From the NCBI GenBank assembly GCA_038025085.1, contig CM076144.1:34811501-34875500 (forward strand): a stretch of DNA of 64,000 nucleotides, written 5' to 3'. The notes beneath the pieces are model-generated. The model was given only the letters and a program-made list of their open reading frames with translations. It ran no database searches and was not told the DNA's origin. Each line of letters begins with the position of its first letter. The first letter of the stretch is position 1. Below, one piece after another: positions 12,061-24,653 of the stretch. The position numbers and the translations under genes are program-made. The stretch is from Tetragonia tetragonoides (lineage: Eukaryota > Streptophyta > Magnoliopsida > Caryophyllales > Aizoaceae).

Positions 12061-12330
12061 AAATTTTAGCGAGCAAACAGTATATACTACCACAAAATGA
12101 AGTTATGGAAGCAAGGTTTATTTGCAGATTTTGTTAAATGTGCACAGAACAGGAGGCCCATAACTTAAACCCCATTTTGGGAATTAGAGATTTCTGACTG
12201 GAGCGGGCCTGGAGCCTAATCGGCAAATAGCCCAAACCTTTCCTTGATAGGCTGATATGGGATGAATTACTGGATTGCAGCCTTTTTGCGCTTAGAATGC
12301 ATTAGTTTTTCTGGATCGCACAGTTGGGAG

Positions 12331-13264
12331 TAGGGGTGAAAGTTTGGGCCTGTTTGGGGTGGTTTTCAGTTTTCAGTTTTTTTGAAAACCAAAAATCAGA
12401 TTTTGGAAACCACAATTTTTGGTTTTCAATTTTCAGATGTCAGTTTCAAAAATAGAGTAGACAACTATAATGGGAAAAAATTTCAGCTCCAAACATAATT
12501 TCTATAAGTAGATAAAAAATTTTGAAAACCAGAAACTTGCAACTCACAACCACCCCGAACGGGCCCTAGACTTTGGATTGGATTTTGGCCTATTTCAAAT
12601 CCAATTCAAAAAAATTTGGACTCGAAATTTTGAGTCCAAATCCAATCCAAACTAATTTTGAACTTTGATTTTTGAGTCCGAATCCAATCTGAATTATTTT
12701 CCGTAATCCAATCCGATCCGAATAATCCAATTTTTTCCTGACTCTTTACCTTTTCTACAACAATGTCCATTACTTAAAAAAATTTCATCGATAAGATAAT
12801 AATACAAATGTCGAAGTCAACTACAAGTCTACAACATTCATTTATGTAGTTTCAAAGGTGTTCGGTAATCTCCGCTTAGTGTACATGGAGAAGACAGATG
12901 TGTAAAGAGATAGCAAATGGACGAGTGGCTGCTAAGGCGTGACTTGAGTGAGTTGTCTCAAAGGATCTTTCTCTCTTAATTTATGTATGCATTTTATTGT
13001 TGCCTTCAATCCCTTAGATTTTAATTTGTAGTTTATACTATTTATTGTGGGCTAGTATCTTTTTTGGATTATATGTCTTTTTATTTATAAATTTATATCT
13101 AATTTGGATTGGATTGGATTATTGGACTCCGAAAGGGTGAGTCTGAATCCAATCCAAAAAATATTTTTTTTGAGTCCGAATCCAATCCGAAATCCAAAAA
13201 GTCCAATCCGAATTGCTTAATTTGGATTGGATTTTGGATTTAATCCGAATAAGTTTCACCCCTA
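12331..13264. mobile_element. hAT-like non-autonomous element with an internal insertion
   Basis: The ends TAGGGGTGAAAGTTT and TAGGGGTGAAACTT (right, opposite strand) are flanked by a perfect 8-bp duplication GTTGGGAG at 12323-12330 and 13265-13272. Subterminal regions on both sides carry many GGATTGGATT / AATCCAATCC repeats. It is interrupted near its left end by a second element (12346-12566). No transposase is seen. Confidence 0.85.
12346..12566. mobile_element. Nested GGGCC-terminal MITE inside the hAT element
   Basis: The left GGGCCTGTTTGGGGTGGTT and the right GGGCCCGTTCGGGGTGGTT (opposite strand) are inverted repeats. The interior has repeated GGTTTTCAGTTTTCAG motifs. It splits the host hAT element after AGTTT, and the host sequence resumes at TTTGGATTGG. 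A target duplication of TTT is possible but ambiguous. Confidence 0.6.
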
Positions 13265-13353
13265 GTTGGGAGGCTGGCTAATTGGCCCTTGATAAATTTC
13301 GTTTTGATGCTTGGTCCATGATAAATTTCATTTAATTTTTATTCCACAATTTA

Positions 13354-13539
13354 GGGCTCGTTTGTTTCAAGTGGTGACAGGTAATCGGGAGAAACTGGGT
13401 AAAACTGAAAGGTCTAACTAATAATCGGGAGAAACTGATCAACACCGGGAGAAATTGAGAAATTTTGGGTCAAATTGGTGAAAAATGAGAGAAACTGGAA
13501 AAAATTGGGAGAAAGTAAAATTTTATATTTTTGAAGTTT

Positions 13540-13573
<34 letters not shown>

Positions 13574-13631
13574 TAATAATAACTATTTTTAAATAATAAT
13601 AAATATTAATAATAAATATTATTATTATTAC

Positions 13632-13715
<84 letters not shown>

Positions 13716-13929
13716 TGTTTAAATGAGCATATATACTTTTATATTTTGATATAATATATTGTACATTTAATTATTAAATTTAATATGTCAAACTATTAAA
13801 ATTGGGCAAAGATGGGTCAAATTGGGGAAACTTGGCAAAATTGGGGAGAAACGGTATTTTATAACTGGTAACTGGTAAAAATTGGGGAAAATTGGGCAAA
13901 ACCGGAAATCGGTTGAAAAGAACATGCCC
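13354..13929. mobile_element. MITE with GGGC ends and TTA target duplication, 576 bp
   Basis: The left GGGCTCGTTTGTTTC and the right GGGCATGTTCTTTTC (opposite strand) are flanked by TTA at 13351-13353 and 13930-13932, the PIF/Harbinger-type duplication. The flanks of the body repeat GGGAGAAACTGG and GGGGAAATTGGG. The centre is a long trinucleotide microsatellite. Confidence 0.65.
13546..13713. repeat. (TAA)n then (ATT)n microsatellite
   Basis: An imperfect TAA run followed by nearly pure ATT units (about 13618-13713). The two halves are complementary and could pair. Confidence 0.85.
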
Positions 13930-14102
13930 TTATTCTCTATCCCCCGTTTTCCCCCATTCCTTTTTTTTTTTTAAATTCGAATGAGGTACAAAGACTAATA
14001 CAATATGATATAGTATAATTTTATATAGGAGAAGGGATGATTCGAACCCCTCTTTTCTTTCCAGTGTCTTTAATCGTTTTTGGCTAAATCATAATCATAA
14101 TA

Positions 14103-15369
14103 TCTATATATTAGAGGCATTTCTCTGACAGCATTGGAGGCGTCCACCTAAGCGAGTCATTGTAATAAAATTTTAAAATAAATATGAAATAGAATTATAT
14201 GTTTTGGTATAATATATATACTAAAGTTGTACTTTCCTAAATCCTTAAAGAGTTACTATTAATTAGATGTTTTAAAATATATACTAAAGTTGTACTTTCC
14301 TAAATCATTAAAGAGTAGATTGTTAAATTTTAAAAAGCATATAACTTTAGTTTCACCGCTTAAGAAATTAAATTGTTTACACCATTGAGACGAGTACGAA
14401 ATATCCTTTAAAATGAGACTCATTTGGAATATGTTATATTGATTTACAATATTAGATGTGTCCACCTAAAAAGGTAATTAGTAATTAGCTTGACAAGCTG
14501 ACACAACTAAAGAGTTGCATGTAAAAATAAGAGAAAATATATGTATATTAGTTACAAAAATTATTTAAAAAGAAATCTCAAGTTAAAATATAATAAAAAG
14601 AGTATGTGTAGAATAAAGAAATAAACGATGAGATCTAAAATGATTCTAGGTCCAATCTTTAATAAGAAACTTTACCATTATCACGTATAATTTTATCCCC
14701 TTACATAACTGTACGTAATATACTGATCCCCCATGTTATTTTAGGGTTCCAATTTATGTTCCCTTAAACTTTATAATTATTAATGTACTCTCTCCGGACC
14801 ACAAATAAAATCACATTGGACTTTTGGCGTTCTTCAAGGCAATACTTTGACCGCATATAACTTTTAAAAAACAAGCAAGCATTGAAATATGTTTTGCTAT
14901 TCTAAGGTTTACGTCTAAAACTTCTTTATTTTTTGAAAAGTAGTTAAGTATACAGTAGACATTTAAATTGATTTTACCATAAAAGAAGGATCATATCTTT
15001 GGAATGTTAGTTGTACACTTATATCAACATAACAGTATTGGCGTACCAACATCAAGCATTGAAAGACTCTGAAACTATTACCTATTGGATCATGTAACAT
15101 ATGGGATGAGTTAATTAATAGTTAATTGAAGTTGATGATAAGAGTTTAAATTAGATAAGATGCCATATAAAGTCATACTAATTTTTTTATATTGCATTCA
15201 TGATATTAAATGGATTATATAAATATTTATCCATATATAACTAATAGTTTTTCATAAGTGACAATTACACTTTGATTTTTCGATGAGATTAAATAATCAC
15301 GTTAAATTAGTTTTATTATATAGTCACAGTCCGTGCAACGCACGAGCATACTCACGGGCATCCACCTAG
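14103..15369 (+). mobile_element. Helitron-like element H1 (non-autonomous)
   Basis: It begins TCTATATATTAGAGG after an A and ends with a CGTGC-AAC-GCACG hairpin (about 15330-15344), a spacer and CTAG before T. A|TC...CTAG|T is the Helitron insertion pattern without target duplication. It has no coding sequence and is AT-rich. Its right border coincides with the start of the next Helitron-like element. Confidence 0.55.
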
Positions 15370-16778
15370 TCTTCTCTATATATATAAAACTGGCATATTT
15401 CGTGAGTTTTGAGGCATGCCACATCATTTAATGTATTATTAGAGTAGTTTTAAAAAAAATAAAATTGAGAGTTTGACTTGTGATGAATAGCTAGAGTTTT
15501 ATAAGTGTTATAACTTGATCTTTGTCGAAATTTCAAAAGCAAATATAATCTTCTACATATCTTCAAAAATAATAATATTTGTACCATCGTATTCGCATCG
15601 GAAAGTACTTCAAAATGACATGCATTTACAATATGTTTAATCTTAACGGATCATATCCAATTTTAATTAGCGTAAATATATTTTAAAATATAGGAAAATT
15701 TGATAAAAATAATCCAAATTTTGGGCGGTACGACAAAAATAATCCCAACTTGCAAGGTCTACAAAAATAATCGCAAGTTGTCAATTTTGTCACAAAAATG
15801 GTTAACCCGTGCATCGCACGGGCATCATTTTATGTAAAAGATAATATCATAATTACATTTTGAATAATCATTAGAATTAGTAGTCATCCAACCAATTGAA
15901 AACTTTATCATAAAACCCTATATATAAAGACTTAGATAGTATTTGTAGTCATGTAGATGACTATTCAGTAAAATTTGGATCAAAAGATGAGACTTACATT
16001 AGATAATATAGTATTTGGTTAATAAATTTAAAGTATTAACAATATTTTTATTTTTTAATTTACAGAGTTTGAGGATGATGTTTAGTGGACCCATTATATA
16101 CAATGAAATTTTTTTTGCTATGTGAGCATTGAGGCATGCAGTTCCTACTATTTGTTTATATGAGTACCATATACGCATAACATAACCTCACTCAAAATGC
16201 AAGAGTAAGTATACTAAATATTTTAGTAGATGATCAACGAATCTATATATTTCTCTTCTTTTTTTTTTTTTTTGAGTGAACGCATCTATATATTTCTTAA
16301 TTACTCCTTTTTTTGGGGTGTATTTTTACAAAAATTATATTGATCGACAATATTAATTATAAATTTATACTTAACCCGTGCGTTGTACGGGCCTACAAAC
16401 TGAATTATGTTTATAGGGATTTATAGCCGATAGGATGAAATAAATTTATTCGATCTTTTAGTTGGTCTGATGAGAACTAATTCTGTATATACTCAAATTC
16501 TAGAACTAATTTTGATTGTACTCAAATTCTATATCTCAACCAATTGTTATCCTATATTATCTTTTAATCTCATCAAATAATTGGAAATTTAATAAACTAT
16601 ATGATGTGGCATGCCTCTAAACTCTCAAAAAATATGTTTAATCTTAACATATAAGATCATATCCAAGGTTAATTAGCGTAAATATATTTTAAAATATAAT
16701 GTTGAAGAATAAAATAACAATGAAAATAATGAAAATATATAGAACTTAACCCGTGCATCGCACGGGCATCATTTCTAG
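15370..16778 (+). mobile_element. Helitron-like element H2 (non-autonomous)
   Basis: It begins TCTTCTCTATATATATAAAACTGG and ends with a 7-bp-stem hairpin CCCGTGC-ATC-GCACGGG (16750-16766) then CTAG|T. Two further copies of this tail motif lie inside (about 15799-15826 and 16374-16393). A block of about 75 bp containing TTAATTAGCGTAAATATATT is repeated directly (15624-15690 and 16628-16705). A GAGGCATGCCACATCAT block at the left recurs inverted near 16595-16615. Together these suggest a mosaic of related Helitrons. Confidence 0.6.
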
Positions 16779-17275
16779 TCTCAACTATAGCTAGCTAACT
16801 ACCTTGATCCAAGTTGTAAATATCATACTCTCGCAATCTTGTGGTGAGGCGTTCAAATCATTATTTATGTAGGGAGAATAAATCATCTTCTACCTTTCTT
16901 TGCAGGGACTACTATTCTGCTTGACTTAGCTTGCCCGACGTGTGTCCATTTTTTTTTTGCTCTCTTTTTTTGTGTAGAAAGGTTCCCATTTTTTTTTTGT
17001 TGATCATGTAAGAAAAAAATATTCCTGCAAGGATCCATGTTCTCGAATGTAACCCCAACCCTTATTTTTTTTCTTTTTTTTTCTTGGCTAAGGGGTCAAA
17101 CAAACCAAACTTATGAAAATGAAAATCGGAAAAATCAAAAAACCCTCGTAGAATCCTTTGCTTCCTTTCTCCTTTATTCTTCAAGCTACACAAACCACAA
17201 GAACAAAACACCAGAATCAAATACCCAGTTTGAAGAAAGCCCCAGAAATTGAATTGAAGTGAAAATAAAACCGAA
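16779..17275. other. Upstream region of the DnaJ gene
   Basis: No other gene is seen. It has several T-rich runs. GTTCAAATCATT with CTTCTACCTTTCTTTGCAGGG resembles a sequence near 59700 and may be a SINE remnant. The transcription start was not assigned. Confidence 0.35.
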
Positions 17276-20200
17276 ATGGAGAAGAAAGACGAAGGTCCCC
17301 CAAACAAAGAACTATATGCTCTTCTTCACATTTCTCCAGATGCTTCAACTGAAGAAATTCGTAAAGCTTATCGCCAGTGGGCTCAAGTCTATCATCCTGA
17401 TAAATACCAAGCTTCTCATGTACAAATATCTCTCTCTGTAACTCTTTTTCTATTGATTGTTCTGCTTTTTCTAGTGATTTGAAGATGCAATGATTGGTTA
17501 ATTTAATCGGTATTGGGATTTCAATTGGTGGGTAATGCCTTATCGATCTTAGAAAGCTGATTAGAAAGGAATCTTAGAGACTGGGATTTTTAGTATTATG
17601 CTATTGAAGCAGTTAAAGTTTCAATTTTTATTTTTCATGGAATTTTGTAATTCTCAATTTGAGTACTGTCTCCTTGGTGATTTGAAATTCAGTGGGCGTT
17701 TTCAGTTTAGCCAACGTGTACTGCATGTATTTTCCTTTACCCCACCCACATTAAGGATTGCATATATGTTCGTAAGTGAGTAGTTGTTTTCTTATGTTGT
17801 TTTTGATGTAGGGAGGATATTGTGGTCTGACTATTCTTAAGAATCATGAGTTTTACTTGTTATGGACTTTAACCCAGTTTTATTCGTTATGCTTTGAATA
17901 TTCAAAAAATAAACGTCCCCATGTTCAATATGTTTATTATAGTTCACAAAATTTAGATTTTGGAAGCAATTAAGTAGCTAAATATGTTTTTTGAAATGCC
18001 TTTGATTTGGGTACTTGGAAATACCTTGTGTACTAGTTTGGGGCAAGATTGTGTAATTCTTGACTTCCCCTTGTTAAATACTACTATGTGCTAGTAATTT
18101 GGATCATTCCTCATTGCTGCTTATTCAAACATAATTGTACCATTTCTCTCCCTTTCTTCCCATTTCTTTTGTCACTAGTTAATCTGTTAGGTCACCCCGG
18201 TTGCACCGCTCACATAAGCAATGATTCCAGCTCACAAGTCTCTCAAGAGAGCCCCCTAAGCTCTATGTTTAGGGAAGATAATTATCAATGCCCTACGTCT
18301 ATTCTTTTCTCCCGAATTTGGTGGTTGCAAGTACTGTTTATGATTGACTGGAATTTACCAAACACTAATTACATGAGTCAAAAATATATTCAATGATGAA
18401 TGCACGTAGGCGCTGGAAGTGGAAGAGTGTGCCAGACTGAAAACGTTTCCAGCCTCGAACTGTGAGATACAGAGAGTCTGAAGTATACCCACAAAGCTTA
18501 ATGTCATTTGGCGTAACATGTTACTTCCTTGAGAGGCTGTGAATTGTGGAGATCAGTTAGTTCTAGCATATAAAACAACTGTTCTGACAGTCCCCTTAGA
18601 AGGCTTTCTAATTGTTTTACATACACCTGGCGCACTCAATATTGACAAGAAACATGTATTCAAGGTTTTTGTATTTGAGAATGGAAGTGAGTGATCAATG
18701 TAGTTGTTTATGGTATTGCGATATGAGTGAAAAGTGAAGTGTGATTTGGGTTTTATTTACAATGTCGCCTCTCTCCTTATTCATCTCATCATAACATCAG
18801 TCTTTACTTGTGAAAAGAATAATGTTTCATTCAAATTCTCTATGTTTGGCTGTTGCCAGATGAGTTACTAACTGTGGAACTCTTTGCATGGAAAAATTGA
18901 ACTTGAAATATAGGATGATCTAGATTCTAGATTGTTTCTTTCAGAAAAGAAAAAATAGTTGTTTATTTATTTTATCATAGACAGCATAATAATGTTTGCT
19001 TCCTGAAGTTCTTTCCAATTTATGCATCCATTTTACCTGATCTTTTTTTTAGGTGCGAATGTTTAAAATTGGCTTGGTGCTTCTTACCAGATGAAAGAAA
19101 TTGCCACCGAGAACTTTCAGCGGATATGTGAGGCATATGAAATACTAACTGACGAAAATAAAAGACAGATATATGATATATATGGTATGGAAGGTCTGAC
19201 CTCTGGGTTAGAACTTGGGCCAAAGCTAAACAAAGCAGAAGAGATCAAGGAAGAACTTGAAAAGTTACGACGTAGTAAGGTTCAAGAAAAATGGGCCCAT
19301 ATTCAACCTACAGGTTCTATTTTGGCCAATCTGTCACTGCCGCAGTTTTTGGATGGCGATGGCATTATGAGGGGGTATGTAACCTATTGTCTATTAATCT
19401 GAAGTAAGTTGCGTAGCTTTGTTGTTGATCGTTCATCACTTTTTTTTGGTGTTCATGCTTGGTGTGTAAATGTCAGGATGGCAATGGCCAGTGAGGTGCA
19501 GTCTCAATTATCCAAACACAATGCAATTGCAGTTGGTGGAAATTTAGCTGTTACAGGTAACTCAGGGGGTGGAGCTGCTACCGCTGTCCTTAGGCACCAG
19601 ATATCATCAGTTGCCTCCATTGAATTTATGGCTTCTTCTGGCCTGCGTTCACTTCTTGGTGTACAAACATCACGGTATATGACATGATACTCATTTTTTT
19701 CTTTAACGATTATGACTTGTGAGTTGCGACTTCATGTACAAGTATTTTGTATTAAATCTCCCTTCTTACTTGTCAAATTTCCTGTTCTTGAAGAGATAAC
19801 CTGCTTGTCTCTTTCTGCAGCCACTTATCTCCTCATTCCAATGCCACTGCGGGACTTACGATGTCACTAAACGATGGATCAATTAATCTTTCCAATTCAT
19901 GGACTCGCCAACTGTCTCATACCTCAAACGGAAATGTATTTCCTTCTCTTTCCATTTTCCTTTTTTTTAAAGATACATGTCTCTGTTTGACTCATATACT
20001 CCTCCTCCTCTTCTTCTTTTCTTGTTATCTTTGATTTTGATTTTTATTTTGAATTTTGGTTGATATATTGATGCATATAATCTTAGTCTTATCACATATG
20101 TGTATAAATCTATTCTATGTTAATCGGACCCAGTTATGTGTGTCCAACATATGTACGTTATTGTAATTGGCAAAAGGCTAAAACTCTAAAACTTTTGTGA

Positions 20201-23200
20201 GTTTGGCCTAAAATAAAGTGTCAACTCTCCATACTCATGTCAATGTGTCAAGTATTTGCTACGGGTCTTAGGCAAAAGGAAAAATCCAAGTAACATTAAC
20301 CAACATTAATATTTTACCACTGCTGATATCTTGTAATTTCTCTTTTCATAAATAGATGACCTTACAAAAGTTTCATAATACCAGAAACCAGAATATATTG
20401 ATCTATTTGGTGGAAAATAGTAAATGTAGCTATGTATTTCAAATTTCCTCTGTGACTATTTATATCTAAGGTAAATTGGTTTGCCTCTGTTGCCAGATAC
20501 AATTTCTTCTAGGTACAGAATCATCTATCTCTGCTGGATGGCAGAAGAAAGAAGAGAAAATGTCTGCTGCTGGTGAGATAAAGGTATGCAATGAATAGGT
20601 TGTGAGAATTCAAAGAAGGAATAAATCTTGGTAGAAAGTTCAATTCGGCCATATCTTAAATTAGAACCTATGGCTATTGCTCAACTTTATATTGGATAAG
20701 CTAGCTTGTTATGAGTTTGGTGCTTAATCTTGTTTTCAATTTACTATGAGAATGATAGAAGCTAGTTATTTTTGGAAGATATACACTTGCATCTATGAAA
20801 GTTACATTTACATTTATCTCACTCTTACTGCTGCGACTAAATTTCAATTTTTATATGTGGACCATTCAGATCATTAGAAAAAAGACTAAATAGATCTAAC
20901 GGGATTTCAGCAGTTTCTACTCCTATATGAAAAGTGTTTTTCTTTTAATGAAGTAATGGTGCTGGACAGGCTTTAGGACCTTTGGTTATTGCACTTCGTT
21001 TAGCTGTCGATTGGTTGAATAATTTTTGTGGCAACTGAACATGAACATCTTTTTGCTGACTAGCCATAGACACAATAATTTCCTTTATGATTTATTGCTT
21101 TCGGTGTTTGCAGTTCGGCACTAGCTCTTTCGGGGCATCAGCTCATTATACCCATCGCTTTTCATCAAAGTCTCATGGGCGTATAACAGGCCGAGTAGGA
21201 AGGTCGGTTCTTGGAATGTCTCTCTCTCCACCCCCTTTGTAGTGATTGTTTGGTGATGCATATTGTTTTCTGTTTGTGGAACCTTTGGCTGCTAAATATC
21301 AACAGGCAAATATAAACATGTGTTCTTTCTTATTCTAGATTTGGTTTTGAATCTGATTCTTCTCTTTGTAGCAATGCTCTTGAACTTGAAATTGGCGGTG
21401 GAAGGAAAATATCTAATTTCAGCACAGTACGGATGTTATATTCAATAGGGATTCAGGTACATATGACCTTAACCATGAGCTGCTTGTCGTGTATTTCAGC
21501 ACTGCATCTTTCTTTGTCAGCAGTGAAAATGTCTAGTAGGTGTTGCCAAAAGCTCCAAACTTTACCACACTGATCTTGCTTGCATGCAATAACCTATTGA
21601 AGTTGGTCTGATTTTACGGGATGGGCGGGTAAAGGGCTGTTAATTTCAATGTTAATTAGTTAACTTACAATCTCCACATTTAAAACTCTGTTGCGTTAAA
21701 CATGATGTTTATTCACAGGGAATCCATCATGTTAAATATATTTTTAACTATCCTTGCAATAGCCACAAAATTTATAGAAAATGCCACTTGATGCCATTTT
21801 ATGATTTTACGCAATTGCATCTAATATCATTTAGGACTGCAACTTCAGTAGCCAGTATGCTGAGTTTGTTATTTTTGCCTTCCCTATCTTTTCTTGGTAG
21901 GGTATCTTTTGGAAGTTTGAATTGCGTCGTGGTGGTCAGAAATTAATAGTTCCTGTAAGTACTATTCTCAACTTCACTGCCTTTTTGACTTTGTATGTAT
22001 ATTGTCTGTTCACTGCAGTGTAAATGTTGTCCATTTCACGACCACCTCCCCTCCCACCCTCTTCCCCCTCAAAAAAAGCAGAAGAAAATGTGTAGAGAGA
22101 GAATGTAATCCATTCTCTAGCTCCATTTGGGTGATTGTCAGTTATTCCTGTGCTTAACCTATGTGCTGAAGCCTTCACGGGCATCTAATTTGAAATGGAG
22201 GAAGTATTTGCTTCCTCCCCCACCCCTTTCTCCTCTTGTTTACTTCCTTGAAATTGAGTACTGTGAAATTATTTGTATTTTCTTTATGGGTTCCTCTTGG
22301 ACCTCTCTTATTGGGTGGATCTTTGGCTTGCAGATTTTGCTTTCGAGTTACGTAGATCCTGTATTCGCAGCAGGGGCATTTGCTATTCCAACTTCTCTGT
22401 ACTTTTTACTCAAGGTCAGTTAAATATGTTTAGTTTTGTAGAGTTTTGCTACTTTTGAAATGTTTCTCTTTAATCATTGCATTGAGGTATGAGTCAACCA
22501 TAATCCATGCAGGGAAGGGATAGTTGTTGGTCTGGCATGTTGATAAAATGCTTGAAGCAATGCACATCGTCTACCGGACTACCCCTTATGTTACCTTCTA
22601 AAATTTCAGTTGTTGACTCAATTGTAAACCGTGTCCCAACATTTTTTTGCTTATGGGTTGTTGACTTGCTGGTCCATTTCACCCCCTAATCTGAACACAA
22701 GCTCTTACTAAATATGCACGCAGACATGCTGAGAGGGGGGGAGATAATTTCACATGTTGATCAGCTTAGTTTTCTTCACCCATCCCCACAGGGTACATAA
22801 GATTTTGTGAGCACGTTTTGATTCTGTGTTCTCTGTTTCTATGCAGAAATTTGTTGTGAAACCATATTACCTTAGACGGGAGAAGCAGAAGTCAATAGAG
22901 AATATGGAGAAAACATCTGCGCAGGTATTTTAAATGTTCTTCTGAAGATCATGTAATTGAGAGCGGGGGAGGGGGGGGGTTCTACTTGGTAAAAGAATGT
23001 TGACAATATAATTGATTCATTAATCTTTTTCGTAACTCATCTCTTATAGCTGTTCCTGGAAAAGAACTAAAAAAGATATTGTCAGTTTATTTTCTCCCTC
23101 TATTTTCTTTCTCTGTTCCCTTTGGGGCATATGGGTGGGTTCTGCAGCAATGCAATTATTAGATTTATTGTTTCCTAGTCAAGAGTGTTGATTTTCTGCC

Positions 23201-23974
23201 GTACAAGCATCATTTACTTTTGATTTTGAACTAGGTTCAAGAAGCTAGGGCAGCTGCAGAGAAGGCTCAGCAGCTGTTACAAAATGTGGCCAATAGAAAG
23301 AGAAATAAGCAAACCGAACTTGGTGGAGTGGTTATCACAAAAGCAGTCTATGGAAGTGCTAAAGCTTTGAAGAAACAAGATGAAAAACAATTAAGTGATG
23401 ATTTGGCCTCACAAGTTATAGATGTTACTATACCATTAAATTTCTTGGTGAATGATTTGGGACAACTTTTGGTATGATCACTGTTCTTTTTGTCATATAG
23501 GTCTGGTGTCATAAGTTTTCGAATTTGGGCATGTTGCTTGGTTGTCCATGTTTTGCCTTTTTCTTTATTGGTTTAAAGAATGAATTTGTTAAAGATGAAG
23601 AAAAAACAAAGCAGATGTCCAAACTTCAATAGAAATAGACAATTTCATTAATTTATCATGAACACTTGCCAAAAGATATTCTTCTGTATAACATTTTCCA
23701 TGATAACTTCTATCTTTACAGCTTCACGAGGGTGTGAAAAAATCAGGCATTATGGGATTCTGTGACCCTTCTCCAGGAGAACCAAAAAAACTGCTGATCG
23801 AATACACCTACAACGGAGGAAATTACCAAGTAAACCTCATTTTCTTTGCTCATTTGGTTTGTCATCCTTTTGAATTCCGACTTAACAAATACTAATTGTT
23901 CCACTTGTTATCAATAGGTTGAAATTGATGATTATGACGAGTTGCTGATACCCCAAGAAGCTCACAGGCTATAG
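17276..23974 (+). CDS. OWL1: DnaJ (J-domain) protein, DNAJC11/OWL1 type
   Basis: Thirteen exons joined by GT-AG introns give an open frame of 549 residues: 17276-17419, 19091-19374, 19477-19674, 19821-19935, 20497-20583, 21114-21202, 21339-21456, 21901-21954, 22334-22414, 22847-22924, 23235-23471, 23722-23829, 23918-23974. The J-domain is at residues 10-80, with helix [18 protein letters not shown] and the Hsp70-stimulating HPD at 40-42. An intron splits it at residue 48. The middle is a beta-rich region typical of DNAJC11 proteins. The C-terminal part, including the Ala/Gln/Lys-rich helix around exon 11, matches the DUF3395 region in general character. Plant members of this type include OWL1 (At2g35720), a cochaperone linked to very-low-fluence phytochrome responses. 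Length and domain order agree with that family. It is convergent with the PRMT7 locus, 679 bp away. The symbol is assigned by family resemblance. Confidence 0.88.
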
Positions 23975-24144
23975 ACCAAATTCACATTAACTCGACCATT
24001 ACCTGCTAGGCACTTACAGCCAGATCAACGTCATACAACTCTTACAAAGATTTTTTTTTTTTACATGTACCAATTTTTGTTCATTAATTTTCACAAATGA
24101 ATGATTTGCTAGTCATTGTATTTGTAATTATGAGTAACTAATGA

Positions 24145-24150
24145 AATAAA
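24145..24150 (+). promoter_or_regulatory. Candidate polyadenylation signal of the DnaJ gene
   Basis: AATAAA lies 171 bases past the stop codon in a T-rich 3-prime region. Position and sequence are typical, but plant signals are loose. Confidence 0.4.
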
Positions 24151-24653
24151 ACCACTCATTTTCTGTGTTGTTTCTTCCTTAAAGTTGGAAGCAACACTTG
24201 TTCGTCGATATGGATAATTTGATACATGTACTTGTAAGCCAGAAGGGGAAAAAAGAAATGAAAGGAAATAAACCCTCTTCTCATGAATAATGATGCCCTT
24301 ACTTCGGTTGGATTTAGCAAATTTCTTGTGAACAAATATTTTAATTTCATTTTATTTTATGTAAGATTAGGAGATCCTCTTGAGGATAATTTCTCATTTA
24401 TCATCAAGAATTATTTGATCATAAAAAGATGGATAGAACCCTCTGAATTCCCCAACGACTCTTTGACTTGAGTCGCTTACCATTAAAGAATTCAAACCAA
24501 GTCTTACTACCTTTCTTGAACAAGGGCACAAGGCCAAATTTGCAACAGCTAACCAGCTAAGAGACTATTATAACCAATTCTCAGAGATGCTTGCTACTAA
24601 AAGAAAAATATCAAGTAGCTCAAAAGCCTAGTAATTCAAGCCGTGTTATTTTC
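24151..24653. other. Convergent intergenic spacer
   Basis: Lies between the 3-prime ends of the DnaJ gene and PRMT7. It presumably contains both 3-prime UTRs. No other feature is seen. Confidence 0.4.

Noticed and set aside
13546..13713. CRISPR-like or structured repeat
   Set aside because: Simple trinucleotide microsatellite inside a MITE; no repeat-spacer pattern.
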